Shown: piece by piece, positions 18,017 through 27,848 of the stretch
Layout of the letters: every line of letters begins with the position of its first letter
Position numbering within the stretch: position 1 is the first letter of the stretch
Source of the DNA: JAHRAW01 sp028066695
GTDB taxonomy: Bacteria; Pseudomonadota; Gammaproteobacteria; Arenicellales; Poriferihabitantaceae
Direction: 5' to 3'
NCBI GenBank assembly: GCA_963457535.1
Contig: OY734803.1
Location: 310,001-374,000, forward strand
Length of the DNA: 64,000 bases
Translations under genes and position numbers: made by a program
Notes under the pieces: model-generated
The model's input: the letters and a program-made list of their open reading frames with translations, nothing else
What the model was told of the DNA's origin: nothing
Databases searched by the model: none

Positions 18017-18129
18017 TGTGGGCGCGAGCATAGCGGTTTTTGCGCGGCATTGCAAGCCGCTTGACCTTTTCGCGCGCGCGCGGTAAGTTGTTATTCCGCC
18101 GCCATTAAAAATCTCCATTAAAAACACCA

Positions 18130-21100
18130 ATGCCGCAACTCTCCCAAGCGACCAAAACGCCGCCGGAAACCGCGCCCGACGCGGCGCGCGCCGCGCCGCC
18201 GCGCTTTGTCACCGCGGCCAGTTTGTTTGACGGCCACGACGCGGCGATCAACATCGTCCGCCGCATTTTGCTCTCGCTCGGCGCCGAAGTGATTCACCTC
18301 GGGCACAACCGCTCGGTGGAGGAAGTGGTCACCGCCGCGCTGCAGGAAGACGCGCGCGCGATTGCGATCAGTTCCTACCAGGGCGGGCATGTGGAATATC
18401 TGAAATACATGATGGACATGCTGCGCGAGCGCGGCGGCGGCGGCATCCGCGTCTTCGCCGGCGGCGGCGGCGTCATCATTCCCGAAGAAATCCGCGAACT
18501 GCAGGAATACGGAGTCGCGCGCGTCTATTCGCCCGACGACGGCCAGGAGATGGGCCTGGTCGGCATGATTGAAGACGCGATTAAACGCAGCGGCGCCGAA
18601 GATGCGCCGCCGCCGAAAGTTTCCGAGTTGAAACAGGGCGTGCAACTCGCGCTGGCGCGCGTGCTGAGTGAAATTGAAAACATTGAGCAACTCGGCGCGG
18701 CGCGCGCGCGCGAATTGCGCGGCGCTTTTTCGCCGGCAAAAACTTCCGTGAAAAATGCCGCGAATAATTCGGGGAAGAAAAAAACTCCGGTGCTCGGCAT
18801 TACCGGCACCGGCGGCGCCGGCAAATCTTCGCTGTGCGACGAATTGATTTTGCGGTTTCGCATGGACATGCGCGAGCAACTGAAAATCGCGCTGATAGCG
18901 GTGGACCCGTCGCGCCGCAAGAGCGGCGGCGCGTTGCTCGGCGACCGCATTCGCATGAACGCGATTTCGCATCCGAACATTTTCATGCGCTCGGTGGCGA
19001 CGCGCGGCGCGAACAACTTGCCGGACTGCGTGCCGATGATGCTCGGCGCATGCGAAGCGGCCGGTTACGACCTGATCATTTTGGAAACGCCCGGCATCGG
19101 CCAGGGCGACAGCGGCATCGCCGATTTGTCCGACTGCGCGCTGTATGTGATGACGCCCGAATACGGCGCGCAAAGCCAACTGGAAAAAATTGACATGCTG
19201 GACTTCGCCGACTTTGTCGCCATCAACAAATTTGACCGCGCCGGCGCGAAGGACGCCTACCGCGATGTCTGCAAACAAGTGCAGCGCAACCGCGGCGAGT
19301 TCGCGCGCGGCGCCGACGAGATGCCGGTCTACGGCGTCATCGCCTCCACCTTTCACGACGACGGCGTGTCCGCGCTGTATCACGCGCTGCGCGGCGCGCT
19401 CGGCCTGCCGGGCGGCGGCGCGCTGCCGGAAGTCGCGGCGAAATGCTCAAGCGGGCGCGGCCGGCTGATTCCGTCGCGGCGCGCGCGGCATCTTTCCGAG
19501 ACCGCCGAATGCGTGCGCGCCTACAAAGCGCGCGCGCGCGAGCAGGCCGAAATCGCGCGGCGGCGCATGCAACTCGCCGCGAGTTCCGAAATGCTGCGCG
19601 AGTCCGGCGCGCCGGACAATCCGCAACTCGCCGAATTGCTCGCCGGCGCCGAGGCGCAACTCGGCGAGGACTGCGCGAAGTTGCTGGAGGACTGGGACAA
19701 GACTCGCGCGCGCTACGCCGCAAACGAATTGGAACTGGGCGCGCGCCAGGACGGCGGCGGCGCGGCGCGGGTGGAATTGACGCGGCGCACCTTAAGCGGA
19801 AGTTCGGTGCGAAAAATTTCGCTGCCGAAATACCACGACGACGGCGACATTCTGGAATGGCTGCTGCTGGAAAACCTGCCGGGGCATTTTCCGTTCACCG
19901 CCGGCGTATTTCCGCTGAAGCGCGCCGGCGAAGACCCGACCCGCATGTTCGCCGGCGAAGGCGACGCATTTCGCACCAACCGCCGCTTCATCGCGCTCAG
20001 CGAACACGCGCGCGCCAAGCGCCTTTCCACCGCGTTTGATTCGGTGACGCTTTACGGCTGCGACCCGGACGAGCGCCCGGACATTTACGGCAAGGTCGGC
20101 AACTCCGGCGTGTCCATCGCGACCATTGATGACATTCGCGAGTTGTACCGCGGCTTTGATTTGTGCGACCCGCAGACCTCGGTGTCCATGACCATCAATG
20201 GGCCGGCGCCGGTGATTCTGGCGATGTTCCTCGGCGCGGCAGTGGATCAAAAAACCGAGGCCTTCCATGAAAAACACAAGCGTGAACCCAATGATGAAGA
20301 GCGCCAAACGCTGGCCTCCGAGGCGCTGCAAAATGTGCGCGGCACCGTGCAGGCCGACATATTAAAGGAGGACCAGGGGCAGAACACCTGCATCTTCTCG
20401 GTGGAGTTCTCGCTCAAATTGATGGGCGACATTCAGGAGTATTTCATTCGGCACCGCGTGCGCAACTTTTACTCGGTGTCCATCTCCGGCTACCACATCG
20501 CCGAAGCCGGCGCCAACCCGATCACGCAACTCGCGTTCACGCTCGCCAACGGACTCACCTATGTGGAGAGTTATTTGGCGCGCGGCATGCGCGTGGACGA
20601 CTTCGCGCCGAGTCTGTCGTTCTTTTTCAGCAACGGCATGGACCCCGAATACAGCGTGCTCGGCCGCGTCGCGCGGCGCATTTGGGCGGTCGCCATGCGC
20701 GAGCGCTACGGCGCGGGCGCGCGCGCGCAAAAATTGAAATACCACATCCAGACTTCCGGCCGCTCGCTGCACGCGCAGGAGATGGACTTCAACGACATTC
20801 GCACCACGCTGCAGGCGCTGATCGCGGTGTATGACAACTGCAACAGTTTGCACACCAACGCCTTTGACGAGGCCGTGACCACGCCGACCGAAGAGTCGGT
20901 GCGCCGCGCGCTGGCGATTCAACTGATCATCAACAACGAATGGGGCCCCGCGTTCAACCACAACCCGAACCAGGGAAGTTTTCTGATTGAGGAACTGACC
21001 GAGTTGGTGGAGGAAGCGGTGCTGCGCGAATTTGAATCGCTGTGCGAGCGCGGCGGTGTGCTCGGCGCGATGGAGAGCGGCTACCAGCGCGGCAAAATTC

Positions 21101-21435
21101 AGGACGAGTCCATGCACTACGAACAGCTGAAACACGACGGAAGTTTGCCGATCATCGGCGTCAACACCTTCCGCGGCGCGCCCGCGCGCGAATCCGGCAA
21201 GATGGAACTGGCCAGGTCCAGCGACGCCGAAAAGCAAAGCCAAATCAAGCGCCTCCGCGACTTCCACGCGCGCCACAAAGACGAATCCGAAGTCGCCCTG
21301 GAAAAAATCCAACGCGCCGCCATCGCCGGCGAAAACATCTTCGCCGAACTGATGGACGCGGTCCGCGTCTGCTCGCTCGGGCAGATCTCCGATCTGCTGT
21401 ATCAAGTCGGCGGGCGCTACCGGCGGAATATGTGA
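18130..21435 (+). CDS. icmF: Fused isobutyryl-CoA mutase IcmF (B12-dependent mutase with built-in G-protein chaperone)
   Basis: 1101 residues, the usual size of IcmF. It interconverts isobutyryl-CoA and n-butyryl-CoA (some homologues also isovaleryl/pivalyl-CoA) with adenosylcobalamin. Domain order matches: cobalamin-binding domain about 25-170 (LFDGHDAAINIVRRILLSLGAEVIHLGHNRS, ISSYQGGHVEY, VFAGGGGVI); MeaI-like GTPase domain about 215-420 with Walker A GITGTGGAGKSS, AVDPSRRKSGGALLGDR and NKFD; then the catalytic TIM-barrel mutase region (YGKVGNSGVSIATIDDIRELY, VSMTINGPAPVILAM, GYHIAEAGANP, QTSGRSLHAQEMDFNDIRTTLQAL). It links valine or branched acid breakdown to butyryl-CoA metabolism. No cobalamin riboswitch is seen in the 113-base gap upstream. 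Confidence 0.95.
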   Translation: MPQLSQATKTPPETAPDAARAAPPRFVTAASLFDGHDAAINIVRRILLSLGAEVIHLGHNRSVEEVVTAALQEDARAIAISSYQGGHVEYLKYMMDMLRERGGGGIRVFAGGGGVIIPEEIRELQEYGVARVYSPDDGQEMGLVGMIEDAIKRSGAEDAPPPKVSELKQGVQLALARVLSEIENIEQLGAARARELRGAFSPAKTSVKNAANNSGKKKTPVLGITGTGGAGKSSLCDELILRFRMDMREQLKIALIAVDPSRRKSGGALLGDRIRMNAISHPNIFMRSVATRGANNLPDCVPMMLGACEAAGYDLIILETPGIGQGDSGIADLSDCALYVMTPEYGAQSQLEKIDMLDFADFVAINKFDRAGAKDAYRDVCKQVQRNRGEFARGADEMPVYGVIASTFHDDGVSALYHALRGALGLPGGGALPEVAAKCSSGRGRLIPSRRARHLSETAECVRAYKARAREQAEIARRRMQLAASSEMLRESGAPDNPQLAELLAGAEAQLGEDCAKLLEDWDKTRARYAANELELGARQDGGGAARVELTRRTLSGSSVRKISLPKYHDDGDILEWLLLENLPGHFPFTAGVFPLKRAGEDPTRMFAGEGDAFRTNRRFIALSEHARAKRLSTAFDSVTLYGCDPDERPDIYGKVGNSGVSIATIDDIRELYRGFDLCDPQTSVSMTINGPAPVILAMFLGAAVDQKTEAFHEKHKREPNDEERQTLASEALQNVRGTVQADILKEDQGQNTCIFSVEFSLKLMGDIQEYFIRHRVRNFYSVSISGYHIAEAGANPITQLAFTLANGLTYVESYLARGMRVDDFAPSLSFFFSNGMDPEYSVLGRVARRIWAVAMRERYGAGARAQKLKYHIQTSGRSLHAQEMDFNDIRTTLQALIAVYDNCNSLHTNAFDEAVTTPTEESVRRALAIQLIINNEWGPAFNHNPNQGSFLIEELTELVEEAVLREFESLCERGGVLGAMESGYQRGKIQDESMHYEQLKHDGSLPIIGVNTFRGAPARESGKMELARSSDAEKQSQIKRLRDFHARHKDESEVALEKIQRAAIAGENIFAELMDAVRVCSLGQISDLLYQVGGRYRRNM

Positions 21436-21457
21436 CCGCCGGTTGCAGGAGAAAACC

Positions 21458-22207
21458 ATGACCGGCAAAAAAGTCCCCGGAAATCTCCGGGTGTTTTACC
21501 GCGGAATGCCGCGCCGCGAAGCGTGGATTTGCGTCGCTTTTTTTGCGGCGCTGCTGGCCGTGCTGTTTGCGGCGACCGGCGGTTTTCCCCGCAACAAATT
21601 TCTGGTCATCCATCCGCGCGACATTTTTTCGGTGCCGGCGGTTTTTCTGGCGAATTTTTTTCACCTCAACTTCGCGCACTTGGCCGGAAATTTGCTGATA
21701 TTTATTCCGTTCGGGTTTTGGGTGTTCCGGCAGGAAGGCGCGCGCGGAATCGCCTCGCTGCTCATCGGCATGAGCGTCAGCGGCGCGGTGGTGTGGCTGT
21801 TCGCCGCGCCCGGCCAGATTTCGGCCGGTTTTAGCGGCGCGGTTTTCGCCTGCTTCGGCATCCTGCTGATTCGCTCGCTGCGCGTGAGCATTCCGCAAAC
21901 CGCGCTGCTCGTTGTGGTCATCGGCGTTTTGCTGGACACCAATTTTTTTGAAACCATCCGCCCGACCGCGTATGCCCGCGAAAACCGCATTTCATGGCTT
22001 GCCCACCTCGGCGGATTGCTCGGCGGCATGGGCGCGCAAATCCGCAGTTTGCACATCGCGCTGGAAATGCTCCACAAACAGCGAAAGGTTACCGACGAAG
22101 AATTCGCGGTCATCGCCGCGCGAATAGACGCGGCCGCGGCCGCGCCGGCTCCCGAAAAAAGTTCCGGCGAAAATCCCGGAGAAAGTTCCGGGGAAAAACA
22201 TGGATAG
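21458..22207 (+). CDS. Rhomboid-family intramembrane serine protease
   Basis: 249 residues from ATG 21458, preceded by a good AGGAG site at about 7 bases. Rhomboid features: HLNFAHLAGNLLIFIPFG (His and Asn of helix 2), AGFSGAVFACFG (GxSG catalytic Ser), and SWLAHLGGLLGGMGAQI (catalytic His). About six hydrophobic helices are followed by a soluble tail of about 65 residues rich in Ala, Glu and Ser. It cleaves membrane proteins within the bilayer; substrates unknown. It sits 22 bases after icmF and is probably co-transcribed, with no evident functional link. Confidence 0.88.
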   Translation: MTGKKVPGNLRVFYRGMPRREAWICVAFFAALLAVLFAATGGFPRNKFLVIHPRDIFSVPAVFLANFFHLNFAHLAGNLLIFIPFGFWVFRQEGARGIASLLIGMSVSGAVVWLFAAPGQISAGFSGAVFACFGILLIRSLRVSIPQTALLVVVIGVLLDTNFFETIRPTAYARENRISWLAHLGGLLGGMGAQIRSLHIALEMLHKQRKVTDEEFAVIAARIDAAAAAPAPEKSSGENPGESSGEKHG

Positions 22208-22221
22208 CCGGTGACAAAAAA

Positions 22222-22249
22222 CGGGGAACCCGCATCCGCGAGTTCCCCG
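22222..22249 (-). terminator. Rho-independent terminator of the binding-protein gene
   Basis: 8-bp GC-rich inverted repeat (22222-22229 with 22242-22249, 12-base loop) followed on the minus strand by six T residues (22216-22221). It lies just past the stop of the minus-strand gene and is a textbook intrinsic terminator. Confidence 0.75.
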
Positions 22250-22276
22250 CCGCATGAACGCCGCCTCAGGCGCCGC

Positions 22277-23914
22277 TCACGCGAACCACCAGCGTTCTGC
22301 GTTTTTCCCGCCGTCCAGGTCCAGGTTGGAGCCGACCACATCGGGCGTTGCGACTTTGTCGGAGGTCGCGTAGATGTCGCTGATGAACAGCGGCAGAACC
22401 AGGCCGCCGTCGTCGTGCACGATGCGCTGCATCTCGACATAGATCTCGCGCCGCTTTTTCTCGTTCAACTCGGAGCGGCCCTGCAGCAGCAGTTTGTTGA
22501 AGCGGTCGTTTTTCCAGTAGGTGTCGTTCCACTCCGCGCCGGCCGCGTAGACCTGCGAGAACATCCAGTCCTCGGTCGGGCGGCCGCTCCAATAGCAGGC
22601 GCACCACGGCTTCTTCAGCCAGACATTGGACCAGTAGCCGTCGTCGGGCTCGCGCACGACTTCAATGTCAATGCCGGCCGGCTTGGCGCTTTCGCGCATC
22701 AGTTGCGCCGCGTCGACCGCGCCGGAGAAGGCGGTCTCGGCCGCGTGGAAGCGCACCTTGAGGGCGCTCATTCCGGCTTTTTTCAGGTGGAACTTCGCCT
22801 TGTCCGGGTCGTAGCCGCGCTGCGGCATTTCGCCGCGGGTCGCGCGGTAGATGTTGGCCGGGCCGATGGGCGAGTCGTTGCCGAGTTCGCCGTAGCCGTA
22901 TTGGATTTTCTTCAGCCATTGCGGGCGGTCGACGATGTGCTTGAGCGCGAGGCGCACATCGCGGTTGTCAAACGGCGCGGTGTCGGTGCGCATCGGCAGC
23001 GTCATCTGCTTGTTGCCGGTGACGCTGTCGACTTTGACGCCCCTGACTTTTTTCAGGCGGTTGACGGTTTTCACATCCACATTGCTCATGCAGTCGATCT
23101 GCCGGGTGCGCAGCGCGTTGGTGCGCGCGGTGACATCCGGAACGAACAGCGACTCGTTTTCGTCGACATGCGCGCGCCCTTCCTTCCAGTAGTTCGGATT
23201 GCGCTTGGTCAGCGAGCGGACGCCGGCCTCGTGCTCGGCGAGCGAATACCCGCCGGTGCCCACGCCGGACTGCCAGTCGATGGTGCCGTCGCCGTTGGAC
23301 GGGCAGATGCCGAGGTGGTAGTCGCTCATCAAATACGGGAAGTCTGCGTTGCCGCCGCTGAGTTTCATCACCACGGCGTTTTTGCCGTCGGTTTTGATGG
23401 AGTCAATCTGCTTGACGATGCCGATTGCGGCGGACGCTTTCTCCCCGCCCAGATGGTGCTTGATGGAATCAACCACGTCCTGCGCGGACATGGATTTGCC
23501 GTTGTGGAACTCGACGCCGCGGCGGAGTTTGAAAGTCCAGGTCGCCGCGTCGGAACTTGCGTCCCAGCTCTCCGCAAGATCCGGAACCAAACTTCCGTCG
23601 GCCGCAATCTCGGTGAGATTGTTGCGCAGTTGCCCGTAGGAGAGGTTGATCATGTAGGTGTCGAGGATGCGCGCCGGATCCAGCACATCGCTGGTGGCGC
23701 CGCCGGTCAGCGCGGTGCGCAGGCGGCCGCCGCGCTTCGGCGCGGCCTCGGCTTTGCCGACCAGCGCCGACGCCGCGCTCAGTGAAACGCCGAGCGCGAG
23801 CGCCCCGCTGATAAAACCGCGGCGGCTGATGGCGCCGCGCGTGAAGTCGTTTTGCAAGCGCCGGATTTTCTCCCGCGTCTCGCCGTTGGTGTTTTGCAAA
23901 TTGCCGTCGGTCAT
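22277..23914 (-). CDS. ABC transporter substrate-binding protein, family 5 (peptide/opine type), Tat-exported
   Basis: About 545 residues. A GAGG motif 7 bases before the second Met (23914) favours that start over the Met two codons upstream. A twin-arginine signal is visible (ISRRGFISGALALGVSLSAASALVGKAEA). The mature part is SBP_bac_5 type: KRGGRLRTAL, LTEIAADGSLVPDLAESWDASSDAATWTFKLRRGVEFHNGK, DVRLALKHIVDR, GYDPDKAKFHLKKAG. Such proteins deliver peptides, nickel, opines or other solutes to Dpp-like permeases. No permease or ATPase gene for this family is in the window, so it stands alone here. Own terminator downstream. Confidence 0.9.
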   Translation of the reverse strand: MTDGNLQNTNGETREKIRRLQNDFTRGAISRRGFISGALALGVSLSAASALVGKAEAAPKRGGRLRTALTGGATSDVLDPARILDTYMINLSYGQLRNNLTEIAADGSLVPDLAESWDASSDAATWTFKLRRGVEFHNGKSMSAQDVVDSIKHHLGGEKASAAIGIVKQIDSIKTDGKNAVVMKLSGGNADFPYLMSDYHLGICPSNGDGTIDWQSGVGTGGYSLAEHEAGVRSLTKRNPNYWKEGRAHVDENESLFVPDVTARTNALRTRQIDCMSNVDVKTVNRLKKVRGVKVDSVTGNKQMTLPMRTDTAPFDNRDVRLALKHIVDRPQWLKKIQYGYGELGNDSPIGPANIYRATRGEMPQRGYDPDKAKFHLKKAGMSALKVRFHAAETAFSGAVDAAQLMRESAKPAGIDIEVVREPDDGYWSNVWLKKPWCACYWSGRPTEDWMFSQVYAAGAEWNDTYWKNDRFNKLLLQGRSELNEKKRREIYVEMQRIVHDDGGLVLPLFISDIYATSDKVATPDVVGSNLDLDGGKNAERWWFA

Positions 23915-24035
23915 GTTCATGCCTCGTTATCATGGTGAAAGGGCCGGCCAGTATGCACTTAATTCCGCCGGTTTGCAAGCCGCAAAACGCCGCCGCCGGC
24001 TCACTCCATGCGTTTTGCGGAAAATTCGGATATGG

Positions 24036-24041
24036 CATAAT
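24036..24041 (+). promoter_or_regulatory. Possible -10 element (CATAAT) of the acyl-CoA ligase-liv operon
   Basis: CATAAT 41 bases before the ATG at 24083, in a 168-base divergent gap that is locally AT-rich near the ligase gene. The best -35 at 17 bases (TTTTGC) is poor. Nothing else recognisable is in the gap. Confidence 0.3.
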
Positions 24042-24082
24042 CGCGCGGAAATTTTTCTCACTGGTTATTTCCTCCTTTATTA

Positions 24083-26041
24083 ATGACGACGCAACACCAA
24101 CAAGCGCAACCCGACACCTTTCCCAAACTCCTGCTGCGCAACGCCGCGCAATTTGCGGACAGGCCTGCGGTGCGCGAGAAGGCGTTTGGGATTTGGCAGG
24201 AATGGACCTGGGCGCAGGTGCGCGAGGAAGTGTTTGCGTTTGCGGCCGGGCTGGCGCAACTCGGTTTCGCCGAAGGCGACAAACTCGCGGTCATTGGCGG
24301 CAACCGGCCTCGCATGTACTGGGGCATGACCGCGGCGCAGGTTCTGCGCGGAATTCCGGTGCCGGTCTACCAGGAATCGGCCGCCGCCGAAATCCAATAT
24401 GTGCTGGAGCACGCCGAAGCGAAATTTGTGCTCGCCGAAAACCAGGAGCAGGTGGACAAGGCGCTGGAAATCGCCGCGAACTTGCCGGGCATCGCGCGCA
24501 TCATTTACGACGACGGCCGCGGACTGCGCGATTACGCCAAGGACAAACTGTGCGACTTCGCCGAAGTCCGTCGGCGCGGGCGCGAGGCGCTGGCGCGCGA
24601 GCCGCAATTGCTGGACGCGCATATCGCCGCGGCGCGCGGCGGCGACGCCGGCATCATTCTCTACACATCCGGCACCACCGGCAAACCGAAAGGCGTGGTG
24701 CTCAGCAACGACAACATCATCATCACCTCGCGCAACAGCGCCGCGCACGACAACCTGACCGCCGGCGAGGAAGTGCTGTCGTATCTGCCGATGGCCTGGG
24801 TCGGCGACAACATCTTTTCCTACGGGCAGGCCTACGCGGCCGGGTTTTGCATCAATTGCCCGGAGAACGAATCCACGGTCGCGATGGACCTGCGCGAAAT
24901 CGGGCCGACCTATTACTTCGCGCCGCCGCGCGTGTTTGAAAACCTGCTGACTGGCGTGATGATCCGCATGGAAGACGCCGGGCGCGTCAAGCGCGCGATG
25001 TTTTCCCATTTTATGAAAGTCGCGCGCGAATACGGCGCCGACATCATGCGCGGCGCGCCGATACCGCTGTTTGCGCGGCTGCGCTACCGCCTCGGCGCGC
25101 TGCTGGTTTACGCGCCGCTGAAAAACACCATGGGTTTCAGCCGCATTCGCGTCGCCTACACCGCCGGCGAGGCCATCGGGCCGGAAATTTTTAATTTCTA
25201 CCGCGCGCTCGGCATCAACATCAAGCAGTTATACGGGCAGACCGAGGGCGCGGTGTTCATCACCATGCAGCCCGACGGCGAAGTGCATGCCGACACGGTC
25301 GGTCCGCCGGCGCCGGGCGTGGATGTGCGCGTTGACGACGACGGCGAGGTGCAGTACCGCAGCCCCGGCGTGTTTTTGCATTACCACAAAGACGAGGCGG
25401 CGACGCGCGGGGCGAAAACCGGGGACGGCTGGGTGCGCACCGGCGACGCCGGCTACTTTGACCGGCGCGGCCACCTGAAAATCATAGATCGCGTCCGCGA
25501 TGTCGGCAAACTCAACGACGGCACGCTGTTCGCGCCGAAGTATTTGGAGAACAAATTGAAATTCTTCCCGCACATTCGCGAAGCGGTGACTTTCGGCGAC
25601 GGGCGCGATCATGTCGCCGCGTTCATCAACATAGACCCGGACGCGGTCGGCAACTGGGCCGAGCGCAACGGCATCGCCTACGCCAGTTACCAGGAACTCG
25701 CCGCGCACGCGGAAACCTACCGCATGGTCGGCAAAAGCATAGAGCAGGTCAACCGCGATCTGGCCGCCGATGAAAAACTGCATGCCTCGCAAATCACGCG
25801 GTTTTTGATTTTGCACAAGGAACTGGACGCCGACGACGGCGAAATCACGCGCACGCGCAAGGTGCGCCGCTCCACCATCTTTGACAAATACGGCGAACTG
25901 GTGGACGCGCTGTATTCCGGCGCGGAAAACCGCCGCGTCAGCACCGAGGTGACTTTTGAAGACGGCCGCCGCGGGGTGATTGAGGCCGATTTGCAAATCC
26001 GCACGCTGCGGCCGCATGCGCCGCGCGAGCAGGCAGCATAA
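24083..26041 (+). CDS. Long-chain-type acyl-CoA synthetase, first gene of a liv operon
   Basis: 652 residues. AMP-forming ligase of the FadD15/ACSL class: YTSGTTGKPKGVVLS (P-loop), LPMAWVGDNIFSYGQ, LYGQTEGAVFITMQ, GWVRTGDAGYFDRRGHLKIIDR, and a C-terminal region KVRRSTIFDKYGELVDALY. The insertion between helix motifs (PIPLFARLRYRLGALLVYAPLKNTMGFSRIRVAYTAGEA) is typical of the long ACSL form. It leads a run of LIV-family transporter genes; this ligase-plus-liv layout is known from operons for uptake and activation of aromatic or branched acids. Its substrate is therefore inferred, not shown. Confidence 0.9.
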   Translation: MTTQHQQAQPDTFPKLLLRNAAQFADRPAVREKAFGIWQEWTWAQVREEVFAFAAGLAQLGFAEGDKLAVIGGNRPRMYWGMTAAQVLRGIPVPVYQESAAAEIQYVLEHAEAKFVLAENQEQVDKALEIAANLPGIARIIYDDGRGLRDYAKDKLCDFAEVRRRGREALAREPQLLDAHIAAARGGDAGIILYTSGTTGKPKGVVLSNDNIIITSRNSAAHDNLTAGEEVLSYLPMAWVGDNIFSYGQAYAAGFCINCPENESTVAMDLREIGPTYYFAPPRVFENLLTGVMIRMEDAGRVKRAMFSHFMKVAREYGADIMRGAPIPLFARLRYRLGALLVYAPLKNTMGFSRIRVAYTAGEAIGPEIFNFYRALGINIKQLYGQTEGAVFITMQPDGEVHADTVGPPAPGVDVRVDDDGEVQYRSPGVFLHYHKDEAATRGAKTGDGWVRTGDAGYFDRRGHLKIIDRVRDVGKLNDGTLFAPKYLENKLKFFPHIREAVTFGDGRDHVAAFINIDPDAVGNWAERNGIAYASYQELAAHAETYRMVGKSIEQVNRDLAADEKLHASQITRFLILHKELDADDGEITRTRKVRRSTIFDKYGELVDALYSGAENRRVSTEVTFEDGRRGVIEADLQIRTLRPHAPREQAA

Positions 26042-26055
26042 AAATTTTCGCCGCG

Positions 26056-26850
26056 ATGAACGCCTTCCCCGACTCGTCCGCCCCGCTGCTGGAAGCGAAA
26101 AACATCTCGCTGTCTTTCGGCGGCGTGTCCGCGCTGACCGGGGTGGATTGCGACATTCGCGAAGGCGAAATTCGCGCGATCATCGGGCCGAACGGCGCCG
26201 GCAAATCTTCCATGCTGAATGTGATCAACGGTTTTTACCACCCGCAAAAAGGCGAGGTGTGGTTTCGCGGCGAGAAGCGCGGAAAGTTAAAGCCGTTTCA
26301 AATCGCGCGGCAGGGCATCGCGCGGACCTTTCAAAACATCGCGCTGTTCAAGGGCATGAGCACGCTGGACAACATCATGACCGGGCGCATCACGCGCATG
26401 CGCGCCGGGCTGCTGTGGCAGGCGCTGTGGCACGGCCCGGCGCTGCGCGAGGAACTGGAGCACCGCGAAGCGGCCGAGCGCATCATTGATTTTCTGGAAA
26501 TCCAGTCCATCCGCAAAACCCCGGTCGGGCGGCTGCCCTACGGCCTGCAAAAGCGCGTGGAACTCGGGCGCGCGCTCGCCGCCGAATCCAAACTGCTGCT
26601 GCTGGACGAGCCGATGGCCGGCATGAACCTGGAGGAAAAAGAGGACATGTGCAGATTCATTCTGGACGCCGGCGCGCAATTCGGCGCGACCATCGCGCTG
26701 ATTGAACATGACATGGGCGTGGTCATGGACCTCGCCGACCGCGTGATGGTGCTGGACTACGGACGAAAAATCGCGGACGGCGCGCCGGACGAGATTCGCA
26801 ACGACCAACTGGTCATAGACGCCTACCTCGGCGCGGCCGTGCAGGAATGA
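26056..26850 (+). CDS. livG: Branched-chain/aromatic acid ABC transporter ATP-binding protein LivG-like
   Basis: 264 residues. Walker A GPNGAGKSS, Q-loop in FQNIALF, Walker B LLLLDEPMAG and switch IALIEHDMGVV. The ABC signature is degenerate: LPYGLQKRVELGRAL in place of LSGGQ, a feature typical of this LivG subgroup. It powers import together with LivF. It starts 14 bases after the ligase stop and overlaps livH by 4 bases (ATGA). Confidence 0.93.
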   Translation: MNAFPDSSAPLLEAKNISLSFGGVSALTGVDCDIREGEIRAIIGPNGAGKSSMLNVINGFYHPQKGEVWFRGEKRGKLKPFQIARQGIARTFQNIALFKGMSTLDNIMTGRITRMRAGLLWQALWHGPALREELEHREAAERIIDFLEIQSIRKTPVGRLPYGLQKRVELGRALAAESKLLLLDEPMAGMNLEEKEDMCRFILDAGAQFGATIALIEHDMGVVMDLADRVMVLDYGRKIADGAPDEIRNDQLVIDAYLGAAVQE

Positions 26851-27848
26851 GCCCGGGCGTTCTCAACACCATTGAAGTCGTGCTGAACGGCCTGATGAGC
26901 GGCGTGCTGTATTCGCTGGTCGCGCTCGGCTTCGTGCTGATCTTCAAGGCCTCCGGAATTTTCAATTACGCGCAGGGCGTGATGGCGCTTTTCGCCGCGC
27001 TCACGCTGGTCGGCTTTCAGACCGGGCAGGTGCCGTTCGCGCATTTGCTGAACGCGGTGTTCGGCACCGACTACCACCACTGGTCAAGCGGCATGCACCA
27101 CGCCGCGGCAATCGCGCTGACGCTGCTGGTGATGGTCGGCTTCGCGTTTTTGGTGGAGAAACTGGTGCTGCGGCATCTGGTCAACCAAGCGCCGATCATT
27201 TTGTTCATGGCGACCATCGGCCTGGCCTTTTTCATGGAGGGCGTCGGCGATTTGATGTGGGGCCCCGACCTGAAGGCGCTGGACATCGGCCTGCCGTCGG
27301 GCGGCTCGCTGTGGTGGGAGGAAGTGACGCGCGCGTGGGCCGCGCCGGGCGCCGAGTATTACGGCATGTATATTGACGTGCTGGATGTCTGGGCGACCGT
27401 CATCGCGCTCGCGCTGGTCGCCGCGCTGACCGTGTTCTCGCAATACACGCGCACCGGCCGCGCATTGCGCGCGGTCGCCGACGACCACCAGGCAGCGCTT
27501 TCCGTCGGCATTTCGCTGCGCGCGATTTGGGTCATCGTCTGGTCGATCGCCGGCATGGTCGCGCTGGTCGCCGGCATTATGTGGGGCGCGAAATCGGGCG
27601 TGCAATTTTCGCTTTCGCTGATCGCATTGAAGGCGCTGCCGGTGCTGATCCTCGGCGGCTTCACCTCCATTCCCGGCGCCATCATCGGCGGCCTCATCAT
27701 CGGCGTCGGCGAAAAATTGTTTGAATACACCATCGGCCCGATGATCGGCGGCGCCACCGAAAACTGGTTCGCCTATGTGCTCGCGCTGTTCTTTTTGATG
27801 TTCCGTCCGCAGGGCCTGTTCGGTGATAAAATCATCGAGCGGGTTTGA
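26847..27848 (+). CDS. livH: Branched-chain/aromatic acid ABC transporter permease LivH-like
   Basis: 333 residues, about eight hydrophobic helices. LivH family features: VVLNGLMSGVLYSLVALGFVLIFKASGIFNYAQGVMALFAA at the N terminus, GRALRAVADDHQAALSVGI (the EAA-like cytoplasmic loop) and GGFTSIPGAIIGGLIIGVGE. It forms half of the membrane channel. Its TGA overlaps by one base with the ATG of a DNA methyltransferase gene instead of being followed by livM as expected. Confidence 0.93.
   Translation: MSPGVLNTIEVVLNGLMSGVLYSLVALGFVLIFKASGIFNYAQGVMALFAALTLVGFQTGQVPFAHLLNAVFGTDYHHWSSGMHHAAAIALTLLVMVGFAFLVEKLVLRHLVNQAPIILFMATIGLAFFMEGVGDLMWGPDLKALDIGLPSGGSLWWEEVTRAWAAPGAEYYGMYIDVLDVWATVIALALVAALTVFSQYTRTGRALRAVADDHQAALSVGISLRAIWVIVWSIAGMVALVAGIMWGAKSGVQFSLSLIALKALPVLILGGFTSIPGAIIGGLIIGVGEKLFEYTIGPMIGGATENWFAYVLALFFLMFRPQGLFGDKIIERV

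Noticed and set aside
18017..18129. Strong promoter with TTGACC at 18061 for icmF
   Set aside because: No acceptable -10 at 16-18 bases; TGTTAT is about 20 bases away and TAAGTT about 15.
22211..23785. 524-codon plus-strand frame
   Set aside because: Antisense to the family 5 binding protein, no start signal or domain.
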